This document shows positions 15,596-23,336 of a stretch of DNA of 64,000 nucleotides, piece after piece. The translations under genes and the position numbers were made by a program. This DNA is from PALSA-505 sp963702235 (lineage in GTDB: Bacteria > Actinomycetota > Actinomycetes > Streptosporangiales > Streptosporangiaceae). The stretch is taken from assembly GCA_963702235.1 (NCBI GenBank), contig CAVPBZ010000013.1, forward strand, positions 124,001-188,000. Reading direction: 5' to 3'. How positions within the stretch are numbered: the first letter of the stretch is position 1; each line of letters opens with the position of its first letter. Below the pieces are notes generated by a model that saw nothing but the letters and a program-made list of their open reading frames with translations, was not told where the DNA came from and did not search any database.

Positions 15596-18500
15596 TCAGC
15601 CCGGGGCCATGTCCACGAACCGGCTGTAGTGACCCTGGAATGCGACCGTCACGGTGGCGGTGGGACCGTTCCTGTGCTTGGCGACAACGAGGTCCGCCTC
15701 GCCTGCCCGCGGCGACTCCCGCTCATACGCATCCTCGCGATGCAGCAGAATAACCATATCCGAGTCCTGTTCGATCGAATTGTGCACTATAATACCGTCC
15801 GCAACGAAATTATGCGTTTCTTTCACCGTCGCGTCATAGACGGGTTGCGGCCCGAGAGCCTCAATGGCCACTATCCGGTCCCAGTAAATGTCACTGCTCG
15901 CGGCCTGCCGGAGGACATCGGAGTCCAGAGCCTCCGCGCAGCGCAGCAGCCGTTCACGCGACGGGCAGCTCTTATAGAGAGTGGTCCCGCAGTAGTGGGT
16001 CCCGATCGCCGCCTGCAGCCCGCGCTCTGTCATGCCGATCCGGGACCGCTCGGACTTGACCAGTTCCCAGACCTCGATCGGCAAAGTGTCTACGTTCGTG
16101 TTGACGGGCCGTCCGTCAAGGAACGAGAGCATCTCGCGCACGAACTCGCCGCGGGCACCGTGAACGCCGATGTCACGGCAGAACCTCAACAGGCTAGGGC
16201 CGTCGGCGACAATGACGTGAAAGCCGGGACGGTATCCGGACTTCGTCACCATCCGGATGCGGGCGATAATCCCGAACCGGGCGAGCAGCAGTGCTACGCC
16301 ATCAGCGAGTTCCCGGCTGGATGACGAATAGTAAACCTTCGGCGCGGTCTTAGTGCGCGGAACCGTCACGTTTCCGTCTGTTGCCCACAAATGCCGCAGA
16401 AAGACGGCGATTTCCCGATTGCTCGCCGAGTGCAGCACCGCGGGAATGCGCTTCTGGTACGAGCGCAGGTCGGAAATTCCCAGCTCGATGAACCAGGCAT
16501 GCAGCGGATTGATCCGCCCCCGCGCGCACCTGTACGGCGCGGGCAGGTAGGTATGGAACCAGGTAGCTTGCGCAACTCGCCGGGGAGTGACGCCAAACTC
16601 TGCCGCCGCTGCTGCCTCCACGAAGGCCAGGTTGGCCTCGTCGGCCGAGGTGTAGTGCAGCGGCTGCTTGCGCAGCACGCAGCCATCTCCGATGAGATGT
16701 GCCAGCAACCCCAGCCGGTGGTCTGACCAGCCGAGACCAGCCCCAACGGGCTCCGGGATACGGCGCGGTATGCCTAGACGATCGCCGACGGCCAGTTCCG
16801 CCAGAGGTGTCCAGCCGCCGAACCTCAGAAATGGGTGATTGCCCGACGCCTTGACCTCTCGGCCTGATGCCAGTCGTAGCCGGTAGACGTCCTTGACGCC
16901 AGCGGGGAACACGTTGGTGATGGGTGACGGCACGAGGTGCCGGTCCTGATCGACGGACCAGACGAGAACGCCCTCGTGGCCGCGCTCGATCAATTCGGCG
17001 AAGGTGACCGGCGCCCCGGTGTCCGCTCGCAGCAGTGCCGTATTCGCGGTCAGGCAGCCGGACTCCCTCAGGTCAGAGAGCATGGGGCGCTTGTCCGTGC
17101 GCTGCTCGGGACCGCGGTTCAGCTGGGAGACGGCGATCACCGGAACCTCAAGTTCCTTGGCGAGCAGCTTGAGTGACCGGGACATCTCCGACACCTCCTG
17201 CTGCCTGTTCTCGACCCTCTTGGGCGAGCTCATCAGCTGCAGGTAGTCGATGATCACCATGCGCAGGTCGTGGCGCTGCTTCAGCCGACGGCACTTGGAC
17301 CGGATCTCCATCAGCGACATGTTCGGCGAGTCATCGATGAACAGCGGCGCGTCCGCGACCTCGCTCATCCTGCGGGCCAGCCGCGTCCAGTCGTCGTCAC
17401 TCAGCTGGCCGGTCCGCATGGTGTGCAACGGCACCCGCGCCTCGGCGGACAGCAGTCGCATCGTGATCTCGTTCCGGCTCATCTCCAGGCTGAAGATCAC
17501 GCTTGCCATGTGGTGCCGGATCGAGGCGGACCGCGCGAGGTCCAGCGCCAGGGTCGAATTATGCGTCGGAATCCATGAACGCCCGGCTAGGTAGGCGTGC
17601 TCCGCGTTGTCCACCTGCACGCAGCGAACAGGCACGCTGGGGATCGGCCGCACGTCCGTGATGAACCGGCAGCTCGTCGTCGCGTGTGCTCCAGTAGTCT
17701 GCCGCGCGAGTTTCCGCGTCAGCCGGAATACCTTGTCGGGCGGCGTGAACGTGACCCTGTAACAGGTGAAGCTTTCCTCGGTCGCGCCCTTCACTCGCTT
17801 GGTCGTCATGCTGGCGCGGTAGCCCAGGCTGAGGACGAGTTCCAGAGTGTCGGCGGCAAGCGCGCGACTGGTCACGGCGAACTGAACTGTGCCGTTCTCG
17901 GCCACAGACCCGTCAGTGTCAAGAAGTCCGGCAAGCAGCGCCCGGCGCTGCGTCTCGGCTGCTCGGAGGTACTCAGCCGGAATGTGCTTGTTGCCGAGTA
18001 CGCCTAGCTTGCACAAGATCGCCGTGGTGTTTCGATGGTCGGCCCCGCGCTCGGAAACCGGGACCGGTCCTGGTAGCCGGATGGCATACCGCAACCGCGC
18101 TGAAAGTGACGTCACCACCCGAAGCCCCTCGGCCTCGATCTCCCCGATTACCTCCGGGTCAGCGCTGGTCAGCTGGCAGTTCTCGGTTGTCCCGGCACCG
18201 AGCCAGGCACCCAGCGCGTAGGGGGGGAACGGCAGCTCCTTTGCCACCAGCTCGGCAGCCTGGCTCACGGCGACGGCATGGTTGAGCTGCGCGTCGGGGT
18301 GTGAGCGCAGCGTTGCTGCAATCTGCGCCGTGGTCTTGAGGTCGTGGCGCACTGCGGCTGTGACCGCATCCTGGGGGCGGCCCGCCTGCTGCGCCCTGGT
18401 GGTTGTCCGCCATTGGTGCTCAGCATCAGCGACGATGACCGCGCCGTCGTCGAACTCCACCTCGAAGCACGGGCGCTCGTGCATGACCCCGGTGGCGGCA

Positions 18501-19279
18501 AGGACGCGAGTTGGCTTGCCGTCGGCGCCGAGCAGGTAGTCACCGACCCGGACCTCGCCCATGGTGGTCCAGCCAGTGGGGGTCGGCAGCGGCGTGTCCA
18601 GCGCGAGCGCCTTGCCGAGGGCCGGGCGGGCAGCTATGACGATCATCTGGCCGGGGTGCAGGCCGTTGGTCAGGGCGTCGAGGTCGGCGAACCCGGTGGG
18701 CACGCCGGTCATCCCGCCGCCGCGGCTGCCGATCGCCTCGATCTCGTCCAGCGCTCCCGGCATGATCTCCGACAGCGGCAGGTAGTCCTCGCTGACCCGC
18801 CGGTCGGTGACCGCGTACACCTCGGCCTGCGCCTGATCGACGAGGTCGTCGGGGTCGCCGTCACCGGAGTAGCCGAGCTGGACGATCCGGGTCCCCACCT
18901 CGACCAGGCGCCGCAGGATGGCCCGCTCCCTGACGATCCTGGCGTAGTAGCCGGCGTTGGCCGCGGTCGGCACCGAGGCGATGAGCGTGTGCAGGTAGTC
19001 CGCGCCGCCTACCCGGGCGACCTCACCGCGCCGGGTCAGCTCCGCGGCCACGGTGACCGCGTCGGCCGGCTCGCCGCGGCCGTACAGGTCGAGGATGACC
19101 TCGTGCACGATCTGGTGCGCGGGCCGGTAGTGATCGTGCGGCCGGATGACCTCGAGCACGTCGGAGATGGCGTCCTTGGACAGCAGCATCCCGCCGAGCA
19201 CGCAGCGCTCGGCGTCGATGTCATGCGGCGGTGTCCGCTCGAAATCCCCGCCCCGGGGCGCGATCTCGGTGACGCTCAC
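15596..19279 (-). CDS. dnaB: Replicative DNA helicase DnaB with two inteins
   Basis: This 1227-residue precursor starts at GTG 19279. Exteins are residues 1-223, 575-741 and 1168-1227, together 450 residues, the normal DnaB length. The N-terminal primase-binding domain (about 1-160) is followed by the RecA-like helicase core. Intein 1 splits the Walker A motif (ARPALGK/STLALD). Intein 2 splits SDLRESG/SIEQDSDMV near the C-terminus. Walker B is in MVIIDYLQLM (about residues 674-683). DnaB unwinds the fork as a hexamer, so activity here requires both splicing events. It is near but separate from rplI-rpsR-ssb-rpsF, as in other actinobacteria. Confidence 0.95.
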   Translation of the reverse strand: MSVTEIAPRGGDFERTPPHDIDAERCVLGGMLLSKDAISDVLEVIRPHDHYRPAHQIVHEVILDLYGRGEPADAVTVAAELTRRGEVARVGGADYLHTLIASVPTAANAGYYARIVRERAILRRLVEVGTRIVQLGYSGDGDPDDLVDQAQAEVYAVTDRRVSEDYLPLSEIMPGALDEIEAIGSRGGGMTGVPTGFADLDALTNGLHPGQMIVIAARPALGKALALDTPLPTPTGWTTMGEVRVGDYLLGADGKPTRVLAATGVMHERPCFEVEFDDGAVIVADAEHQWRTTTRAQQAGRPQDAVTAAVRHDLKTTAQIAATLRSHPDAQLNHAVAVSQAAELVAKELPFPPYALGAWLGAGTTENCQLTSADPEVIGEIEAEGLRVVTSLSARLRYAIRLPGPVPVSERGADHRNTTAILCKLGVLGNKHIPAEYLRAAETQRRALLAGLLDTDGSVAENGTVQFAVTSRALAADTLELVLSLGYRASMTTKRVKGATEESFTCYRVTFTPPDKVFRLTRKLARQTTGAHATTSCRFITDVRPIPSVPVRCVQVDNAEHAYLAGRSWIPTHNSTLALDLARSASIRHHMASVIFSLEMSRNEITMRLLSAEARVPLHTMRTGQLSDDDWTRLARRMSEVADAPLFIDDSPNMSLMEIRSKCRRLKQRHDLRMVIIDYLQLMSSPKRVENRQQEVSEMSRSLKLLAKELEVPVIAVSQLNRGPEQRTDKRPMLSDLRESGCLTANTALLRADTGAPVTFAELIERGHEGVLVWSVDQDRHLVPSPITNVFPAGVKDVYRLRLASGREVKASGNHPFLRFGGWTPLAELAVGDRLGIPRRIPEPVGAGLGWSDHRLGLLAHLIGDGCVLRKQPLHYTSADEANLAFVEAAAAAEFGVTPRRVAQATWFHTYLPAPYRCARGRINPLHAWFIELGISDLRSYQKRIPAVLHSASNREIAVFLRHLWATDGNVTVPRTKTAPKVYYSSSSRELADGVALLLARFGIIARIRMVTKSGYRPGFHVIVADGPSLLRFCRDIGVHGARGEFVREMLSFLDGRPVNTNVDTLPIEVWELVKSERSRIGMTERGLQAAIGTHYCGTTLYKSCPSRERLLRCAEALDSDVLRQAASSDIYWDRIVAIEALGPQPVYDATVKETHNFVADGIIVHNSIEQDSDMVILLHREDAYERESPRAGEADLVVAKHRNGPTATVTVAFQGHYSRFVDMAPG
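15779..17056 (-). other. Intein 2 of DnaB, class 1 with DOD endonuclease
   Basis: This is a 426-residue intein (precursor residues 742-1167). It starts with Cys742 (CLTANTALLR), has block B His815 in ASGNHPFLRF, and ends GIIVHN before Ser1168. The homing-endonuclease motifs look intact: block C LLAHLIGDGCV (Asp865) and block E FLRHLWATDGNV (Asp968). All class 1 splicing residues are present. Its C-terminal coding end (about 15720-15840) is visibly less GC-rich than the surrounding genes, which suggests horizontal gain. The insertion point corresponds to the site of the M. tuberculosis DnaB intein. Confidence 0.9.
17558..18610 (-). other. Intein 1 of DnaB in the Walker A loop, class 3 with degenerate endonuclease
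   Basis: This is a 351-residue intein (precursor residues 224-574). It begins with Ala, not Cys or Ser (ALALDTPLPT), and ends WIPTHN before Ser575. The class 3 WCT set is present: Trp290 (DAEHQW), Cys553 (VPVRCVQVD) and Thr572 (WIPTHN). The LAGLIDADG endonuclease has a second motif with Asp (LLAGLLDTDG), but the first reads ALGAWLGAG, with Ala362 where catalytic Asp is expected. Splicing is likely intact and homing probably lost. Confidence 0.85.
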
Positions 19280-19723
19280 CTATCGACCGCCTCCCCGTGC
19301 CCCCGGCATCATTCGCGACTGTGTTCGGCCGGCTAAGTCCTTTGTAGCCAATGCCTACGACAGTTTCCCTGACGCCGCGCCGAGGACCAACTCAAGATGT
19401 GCACGCCCCTGTGGATAGCCTGTGCAGACACGCCGCTCGTGCTGTGCGCAGCCTGGGGGCAGCGCTGGGGACATCTCCGGTTACTCGCCGGAGCCAGGTC
19501 ATCTGCCTGCTGTTATGTCCTCCACCGGCTGTGCGGAAGAAAAACTTTCGCGTTTGGCGGTCATCCACAACAGCCGGAAGTTATCCACACACGGAGGATG
19601 ACCGGCGCGGTCCCGCCGCGGCGCGGCAGGCCCGCCGGAACCCGCGCCGCGCGGCGCCAGCCAGCGCGGGTGATTCGGCCGATCCGGCTGCGGGCTGTCG
19701 GCCGGCCAGGCTATCGTTCGAGT
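19280..19723. other. Intergenic region upstream of dnaB with DnaA-box-like sites
   Basis: Between dnaB and a small ORF there are three DnaA-box-like nonamers: TGTGGATAG at 19410-19418 (minus-strand CTATCCACA), TCATCCACA at 19561-19569 and a perfect TTATCCACA at 19581-19589. The stretch around 19500-19600 is less GC-rich than average. No credible gene is seen; the region should also hold the dnaB promoter. Confidence 0.55.
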
Positions 19724-19915
19724 GTGTGTTCGACCCCCGAGGCGGCTCTGGACGAGCTCGCGCGTGCTATCGACGAACTGGCCGCAGACAGCGGCGGCGG
19801 CGCGGCCGCCGGGCAGCTGGCCGAGCGCATCGCCCGGCTGTGGGGGATGATTTCCGACCTCGACCCCGAGCTCGCCAGGCGCCGCTCGGGGTATGAGCGC
19901 CCGACAGACGAGTAG
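19724..19915 (+). CDS. Small helical protein of unknown function
   Basis: The GTG at 19724 gives 63 residues, with segments TPEAALDELARAIDEL, AAGQLAERIARLWGMI and SDLDPELARRRSGY. The length, predicted helicity and codon bias look genuine, and similar short proteins ending in a DPELARR-like segment occur in actinobacteria. The frame stays open upstream to 19397, but that part crosses the DnaA-box region and lacks coding character. No Shine-Dalgarno sequence is obvious, so the start is tentative. No function can be assigned. Confidence 0.5.
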   Translation: MCSTPEAALDELARAIDELAADSGGGAAAGQLAERIARLWGMISDLDPELARRRSGYERPTDE

Positions 19916-19958
19916 CCCGGCCGCGCTGGTGCTGCGGCCGGGCTAGAACGCCGTTGCG

Positions 19959-20420
19959 CTAGCCGCTGACGATCTCGACGTCGAGGGTGGCGCTGACCTC
20001 CGGGTGCAGCCGTACCCGCACCTGATGCGAGCCGACCGTCTTGATCGAGGCGGCCACCTCGATCCGGCGCCGGTCGAGCTCGGGGCCGCCCGCGGCGCGG
20101 ACCGCTGCCGCGATGTCCGCGGGGGTCACCGAGCCGAACAGCCGGCCGCTGGCACCCGCGCGGGTCTCCAGCCGGACGGTGAGCCCCTCGAGCTCTCCCG
20201 CGGCGCGCCTGGCGTCGTCGAGGCCCTGGATCGCGCGCGCCGAGCGGGCCCGCTTGATCAGGTCGATCTGCTTCTCCGCGCCCCTGGTCCAGCGCATCGC
20301 GACGCTGCGGGGGATCAGGTAATTGCGCCCGTACCCGCCGGCCACCTCGACGACGTCGCCCGGCCCGCCGAGGCCGGTGACTTCCTGGGTGAGGATGAGC
20401 TTCATCGGTGTGCGACTCAT
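19959..20420 (-). CDS. rplI: 50S ribosomal protein bL9
   Basis: This 153-residue protein has the L9 N-terminal domain MKLILTQEVTGLGGPGD, then GGYGRNYLIPRSVAM, a connecting helix, and the C-terminal RNA-binding domain GRLFGSVTPADIA. It binds 23S rRNA at the base of the L1 stalk. The ATG at 20420 (MSRTPMKL) has GAGGAG at suitable spacing, so it is preferred over the usual first Met five codons later. It is the last gene of rpsF-ssb-rpsR-rplI, 19 bp after rpsR. Confidence 0.97.
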   Translation of the reverse strand: MSRTPMKLILTQEVTGLGGPGDVVEVAGGYGRNYLIPRSVAMRWTRGAEKQIDLIKRARSARAIQGLDDARRAAGELEGLTVRLETRAGASGRLFGSVTPADIAAAVRAAGGPELDRRRIEVAASIKTVGSHQVRVRLHPEVSATLDVEIVSG

Positions 20421-20439
20421 CAGTGCGATCTCCTCGGCC

Positions 20440-20676
20440 TCAGCGCGCGGTGCTGGTGTAGGGCAGCAGCGCCATCTCGCGCGCGTTCTTGATCGCGGTC
20501 GCGACGTCGCGCTGGTGCTGCGTGCAGTTACCGGTGACCCGCCTGGCCCGAATCTTGTGCCGGTCGGAGATGAACTTGCGCAGCAGCGCCGTGTCCTTGT
20601 AATCGACGTACTTGATCTTTTCCTGGCAGAACAGGCAAACCTTCTTCTTAGGCTTGCGTATCGGTGCCTTGGCCAT
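20440..20676 (-). CDS. rpsR: 30S ribosomal protein bS18
   Basis: This 78-residue S18 shows KVCLFCQEKIKYVDYKD and RHKIRARRVTGNCTQHQRDV. Two Cys in CLFC plus the Cys in GNCTQ mark it as a Cys-containing, potentially zinc-binding paralogue (C+ type). Actinobacteria often carry a second, Cys-free copy induced on zinc limitation, not seen in this window. It starts at ATG 20676 behind GAGGAG. It lies within the rpsF-ssb-rpsR-rplI operon. Confidence 0.97.
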   Translation of the reverse strand: MAKAPIRKPKKKVCLFCQEKIKYVDYKDTALLRKFISDRHKIRARRVTGNCTQHQRDVATAIKNAREMALLPYTSTAR

Positions 20677-20708
20677 CGTGGTGCTCCTCTCAGAGCCCCG
20701 CGCTCAGC

Positions 20709-20808
20709 GGGGATGGTCGGTTCGGTTTGCGGAGATACGGGGATAGTCGGTTTGGTTTGGGGGGTATGCGGGGGGCGGAGCCCCCAGCAGGTGCGGAGCC
20801 CCCCCAGG
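20709..20808. repeat. Direct repeat and GC-rich hairpin between ssb and rpsR
   Basis: Two copies of a 20-mer GGGGATRGTCGGTTYGGTTT lie at 20709-20728 and 20739-20758. They are followed by GGGGGGTATGCGGGGGG and two GGAGCCCCC arms that can fold against G runs. The G-run/CATACCCCCC motif is the same family as the tandem repeats at 22290-22470 and the hairpin at 62642-62675. Confidence 0.6.
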
Positions 20809-20810
20809 GA

Positions 20811-21341
20811 TCAGAACGGGGGCTCGTCGGTGGTCCCGCCGTCGCCGGACTCCGAGGCCCACGGGTCGTTGGCAGCCCGGCTGGCCGAACCGCCGCCGCC
20901 GTATCCGCCGGAACCGCCCTGCCCGCCGGAGCCGCCCTGGCCGCCGCCGAATCCGCCGCCACTGCCGCCGGACCGGGTGGACCGGGTGACCTTGGCGGAC
21001 GCGTTGCGCAGCGACGGGCCGACCTCGTCGACTTCGACCTCGTACACGGTGCGCTTCTCGCCCTCCTTGGTCTCATAGGAGCGCTGCCGCAGCCGGCCGG
21101 AGACGATCACCCGCATGCCCCGCTGCAGGCTCTCGGCCGCGTTCTCCGCGGCCTGGCGCCACACGCTGCAGCTAAGGAAGAGGCTGTCGCCGTCCTTCCA
21201 CTCATTGGTGGCCTTGTCCAGGAACCGGGGCGTGGAGGCAACGCGGAAATTGGCCACGGCCTGCCCCGTCTGCGTGTAGCGGAGCTCCGGATCGTCGACG
21301 AGGTTCCCGACGATCGTGATGGGTGTGTCGCCTGCTGCCAT
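20811..21341 (-). CDS. ssb: Single-stranded DNA-binding protein
   Basis: This 176-residue SSB has an OB fold at about residues 1-115: TPITIVGNLVDDPELRYTQT, FLSCSVWRQAAENAAESL, GRLRQRSYETKEGEKR. A Gly-rich linker (GGGFGGGQGGSGGQGG) follows, and the protein-interaction tail ends DEPPF. It coats single-stranded DNA at forks and recruits partners by its acidic tip. It is in the usual place between rpsF and rpsR. Confidence 0.97.
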   Translation of the reverse strand: MAAGDTPITIVGNLVDDPELRYTQTGQAVANFRVASTPRFLDKATNEWKDGDSLFLSCSVWRQAAENAAESLQRGMRVIVSGRLRQRSYETKEGEKRTVYEVEVDEVGPSLRNASAKVTRSTRSGGSGGGFGGGQGGSGGQGGSGGYGGGGSASRAANDPWASESGDGGTTDEPPF

Positions 21342-21397
21342 GGGACTGCTCCCGGTCGTTCGGCTGGTGGGGTGGGGTAGCGACGCGGATGGGCCGC

Positions 21398-21688
21398 TCA
21401 GTGCTGGTCGGGGCGGAGAATCTTCGTCCGCATGATCGCCTCGTTGAGGTTCAGCTGCCGGTCCAGTTCCCGCACGGGGTCAGGTTCCGACGTCATGTTC
21501 ACGACGGCGTAGATGCCCTCGGACTTCTTGTCGATGGCGTAGGCGAGCCTGCGGCGGCCCCAGATGTCGACCTTGTCGACGGACCCGCCACCCGTCTGGA
21601 TGACCGTGAGAAACTGGTCAAGGGACGGCTGAACGGTACGTTCCTCGAGCTCAGGGTCGAGGATGATCATCATCTCGTAGTGGCGCAT
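21398..21688 (-). CDS. rpsF: 30S ribosomal protein bS6
   Basis: It starts at ATG 21688 (MRHYEMMIILDPELEERT) and has 96 residues, the normal S6 length. Conserved segments are WGRRRLAYAIDKKSEGIYAV and LNLNEAIMRTKI. An in-frame GTG twelve codons earlier is possible, but the AGGAGG at 21700-21705 favours the shorter form, with a slightly long spacing. It binds 16S rRNA with S18. It is the first gene of rpsF-ssb-rpsR-rplI. Confidence 0.95.
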   Translation of the reverse strand: MRHYEMMIILDPELEERTVQPSLDQFLTVIQTGGGSVDKVDIWGRRRLAYAIDKKSEGIYAVVNMTSEPDPVRELDRQLNLNEAIMRTKILRPDQH

Positions 21689-21977
21689 GGGTGAGCCAGG
21701 CCTCCTCTGGACTGACGCGGTCACGATGGTTTGGTGACAGGAGGTGCAGCGCGCCGCAGCAGGTCAGTGTCGTGATTGCTGGGTCCTGCCTGGCGCGCGC
21801 AGCGCGGCCAGCTTACCAAGGGTCCGGGGATGCATTTGACCGAACGGTGCAGGCGTACCGCCGGCGGTCAGGCCGGCCAGCCGGGCCGGGAACGCTGCCG
21901 GGATTCCGCAGCAGCGAAGCCGGGAAGCATCACCTTGACATCCCCGCCGCTGCGGCATCCTGGAGGAGGCGGCTTTC

Positions 21978-22283
21978 TTGTCTACCGTCAAGACCCACCC
22001 GCACCTGCCACACGTCACCCTGAACAGCGACGGCAAGCAGCATCCGCTGGAGAATACCCTCGCCCTGGTGACGCTCGTGGTCGGCATCGCGGCCTTCGTC
22101 CTCGGCTTCATCGTCGTCACGCACCTGCCTGCCGCGGTGCTCGGCATAGTGGCCCTCTTCGTCGGCATGTACGTCCAGCTGATCTCCGCCACCCGGGAAG
22201 AGCGGGTCATCATCATGACCGGGGTGGTGGCCGCGTTCGTGGGAGCCGGGCTGGGCTTCGCGCACGGCGGCTTCTCCGTCTGA
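21978..22283 (+). CDS. Small three-helix membrane protein
   Basis: The start is TTG 21978 behind GGAGGAGG; the product has 101 residues. A hydrophilic N-terminus (STVKTHPHLPHVTLNSDGKQ) precedes three hydrophobic segments: about 28-50 (LALVTLVVGIAAFVLGFIVV), 52-70 and 78-98 (VIIMTGVVAAFVGAGLGFA). There are no catalytic motifs. Similar short membrane proteins are found in actinobacteria without known function. It is transcribed away from the rpsF operon. Confidence 0.65.
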   Translation: MSTVKTHPHLPHVTLNSDGKQHPLENTLALVTLVVGIAAFVLGFIVVTHLPAAVLGIVALFVGMYVQLISATREERVIIMTGVVAAFVGAGLGFAHGGFSV

Positions 22284-22289
22284 CCGCAC

Positions 22290-22470
22290 CTGCGGGGGGC
22301 AAGCCCCCCGCATACCCCCCGGAACCAGCGGCGGGGAGCAAGCCCCCCGCATACCCCCCGCGACCAGCGGCAGGGGGACAAGCCCCCCGGAACCAGCGGC
22401 GGGGAGCAAGCCCCCCGCATACCCCCCGGAACCAGCGGCGCGGGGCAAGCCCCCCGCATACCCCCCGGGC
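22290..22470. repeat. Tandem 39-bp GC-rich hairpin repeats
   Basis: The core AAGCCCCCCGCATACCCCCC recurs at 22301, 22340, 22408 and 22447, with a shortened copy near 22379. Spacing is 39, 39, 29 and 39 bp. Each unit can pair its C run with a preceding GCGGGG-type run to form a hairpin. It sits just after the membrane-protein stop and just before nfo, so it may terminate or insulate transcription. Similar cores recur at about 20760-20808 and 62642-62675. Confidence 0.75.
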
Positions 22471-22487
22471 GGCCGTAGGCTCGGGGG

Positions 22488-23264
22488 ATGACGAGGATCG
22501 GAGCACACGTCCACCGCGAGGACCCGTTCGCCGCGGCGACCGAGTGGGGCGCGGACGTCGCGCAGTTCTTTCTCGGTGACCCGCAGGACTGGAAGCCGCC
22601 GGTCTTTCCCGGCGATCCGGCCGCGCTCCGCGACGCGTTCGCCGGAGCGGGGATCGGCATCTTCATCCATGCTCCCTACCGGATCAACGTCGCGACCACC
22701 AACAACAGGATCCGGATTCCCAGCCGCAAGCTGCTCGGCCAGTACCTGGAGGCCGCCGCGGCCATCGGCGCGCTGGGCGTGGTCGTGCACGGCGGCCACG
22801 TGGACGCGGGCGCCGATGTTGAAGAGGGCTACGCGAACTGGCAGAAGGCGGTGGAGCGGATCGCGCGCCCGGTGCCGATGCTGATCGAGAACACGGCCGG
22901 CGGTGACCGGGCGATGGCCCGGGGCCTGGCGGCGGCGGCCCGGCTATGGGACGCGATCTCCGCAGGCCTCGACGACAACATCGGTTTCTGCCTGGACACT
23001 TGTCATGCCCACGCCGGCGGCGAGGATCTGGCCGGCATCGTGGACCGGGTCAAGGCCATCACCGGCCGGATCGACCTGGTGCACTGCAACAACTCGCGGG
23101 ACGAGCAGGGATCCGGCCGGGACCGGCACGCGCCCGTCCCGGACGGGACCATCGACCCGGCGCTGCTGCTCGACGTGATCCGCGCGTCCGGGGCACCCGC
23201 CGTCAGCGAGACTTCCGACCCCGCCAGCGATATCCGCTGGCTCCGCCGGCACCTCTCCGACTGA
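22488..23264 (+). CDS. nfo: Endonuclease IV (AP endonuclease family 2)
   Basis: This 258-residue TIM-barrel enzyme shows metal-ligand segments in order: IHAPYRINVAT, GVVVHGGHVDAG, MLIENTAGG, FCLDTCHAHAGG, VHCNNSRDEQGSGRDRH and AVSETSD. These provide the His, Glu and Asp residues that bind three zinc ions in Endo IV. It incises DNA at abasic sites in base-excision repair. It is slightly shorter than the E. coli enzyme (285). It starts at ATG 22488 right after the tandem repeats. Confidence 0.88.
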   Translation: MTRIGAHVHREDPFAAATEWGADVAQFFLGDPQDWKPPVFPGDPAALRDAFAGAGIGIFIHAPYRINVATTNNRIRIPSRKLLGQYLEAAAAIGALGVVVHGGHVDAGADVEEGYANWQKAVERIARPVPMLIENTAGGDRAMARGLAAAARLWDAISAGLDDNIGFCLDTCHAHAGGEDLAGIVDRVKAITGRIDLVHCNNSRDEQGSGRDRHAPVPDGTIDPALLLDVIRASGAPAVSETSDPASDIRWLRRHLSD

Positions 23265-23336
23265 TTCCGGTCAGCGGCTTATTCACGCTGCTGACAGTCC
23301 GGATCAAGATCGGTATCGGCGGTCTGAACAAGCCAG

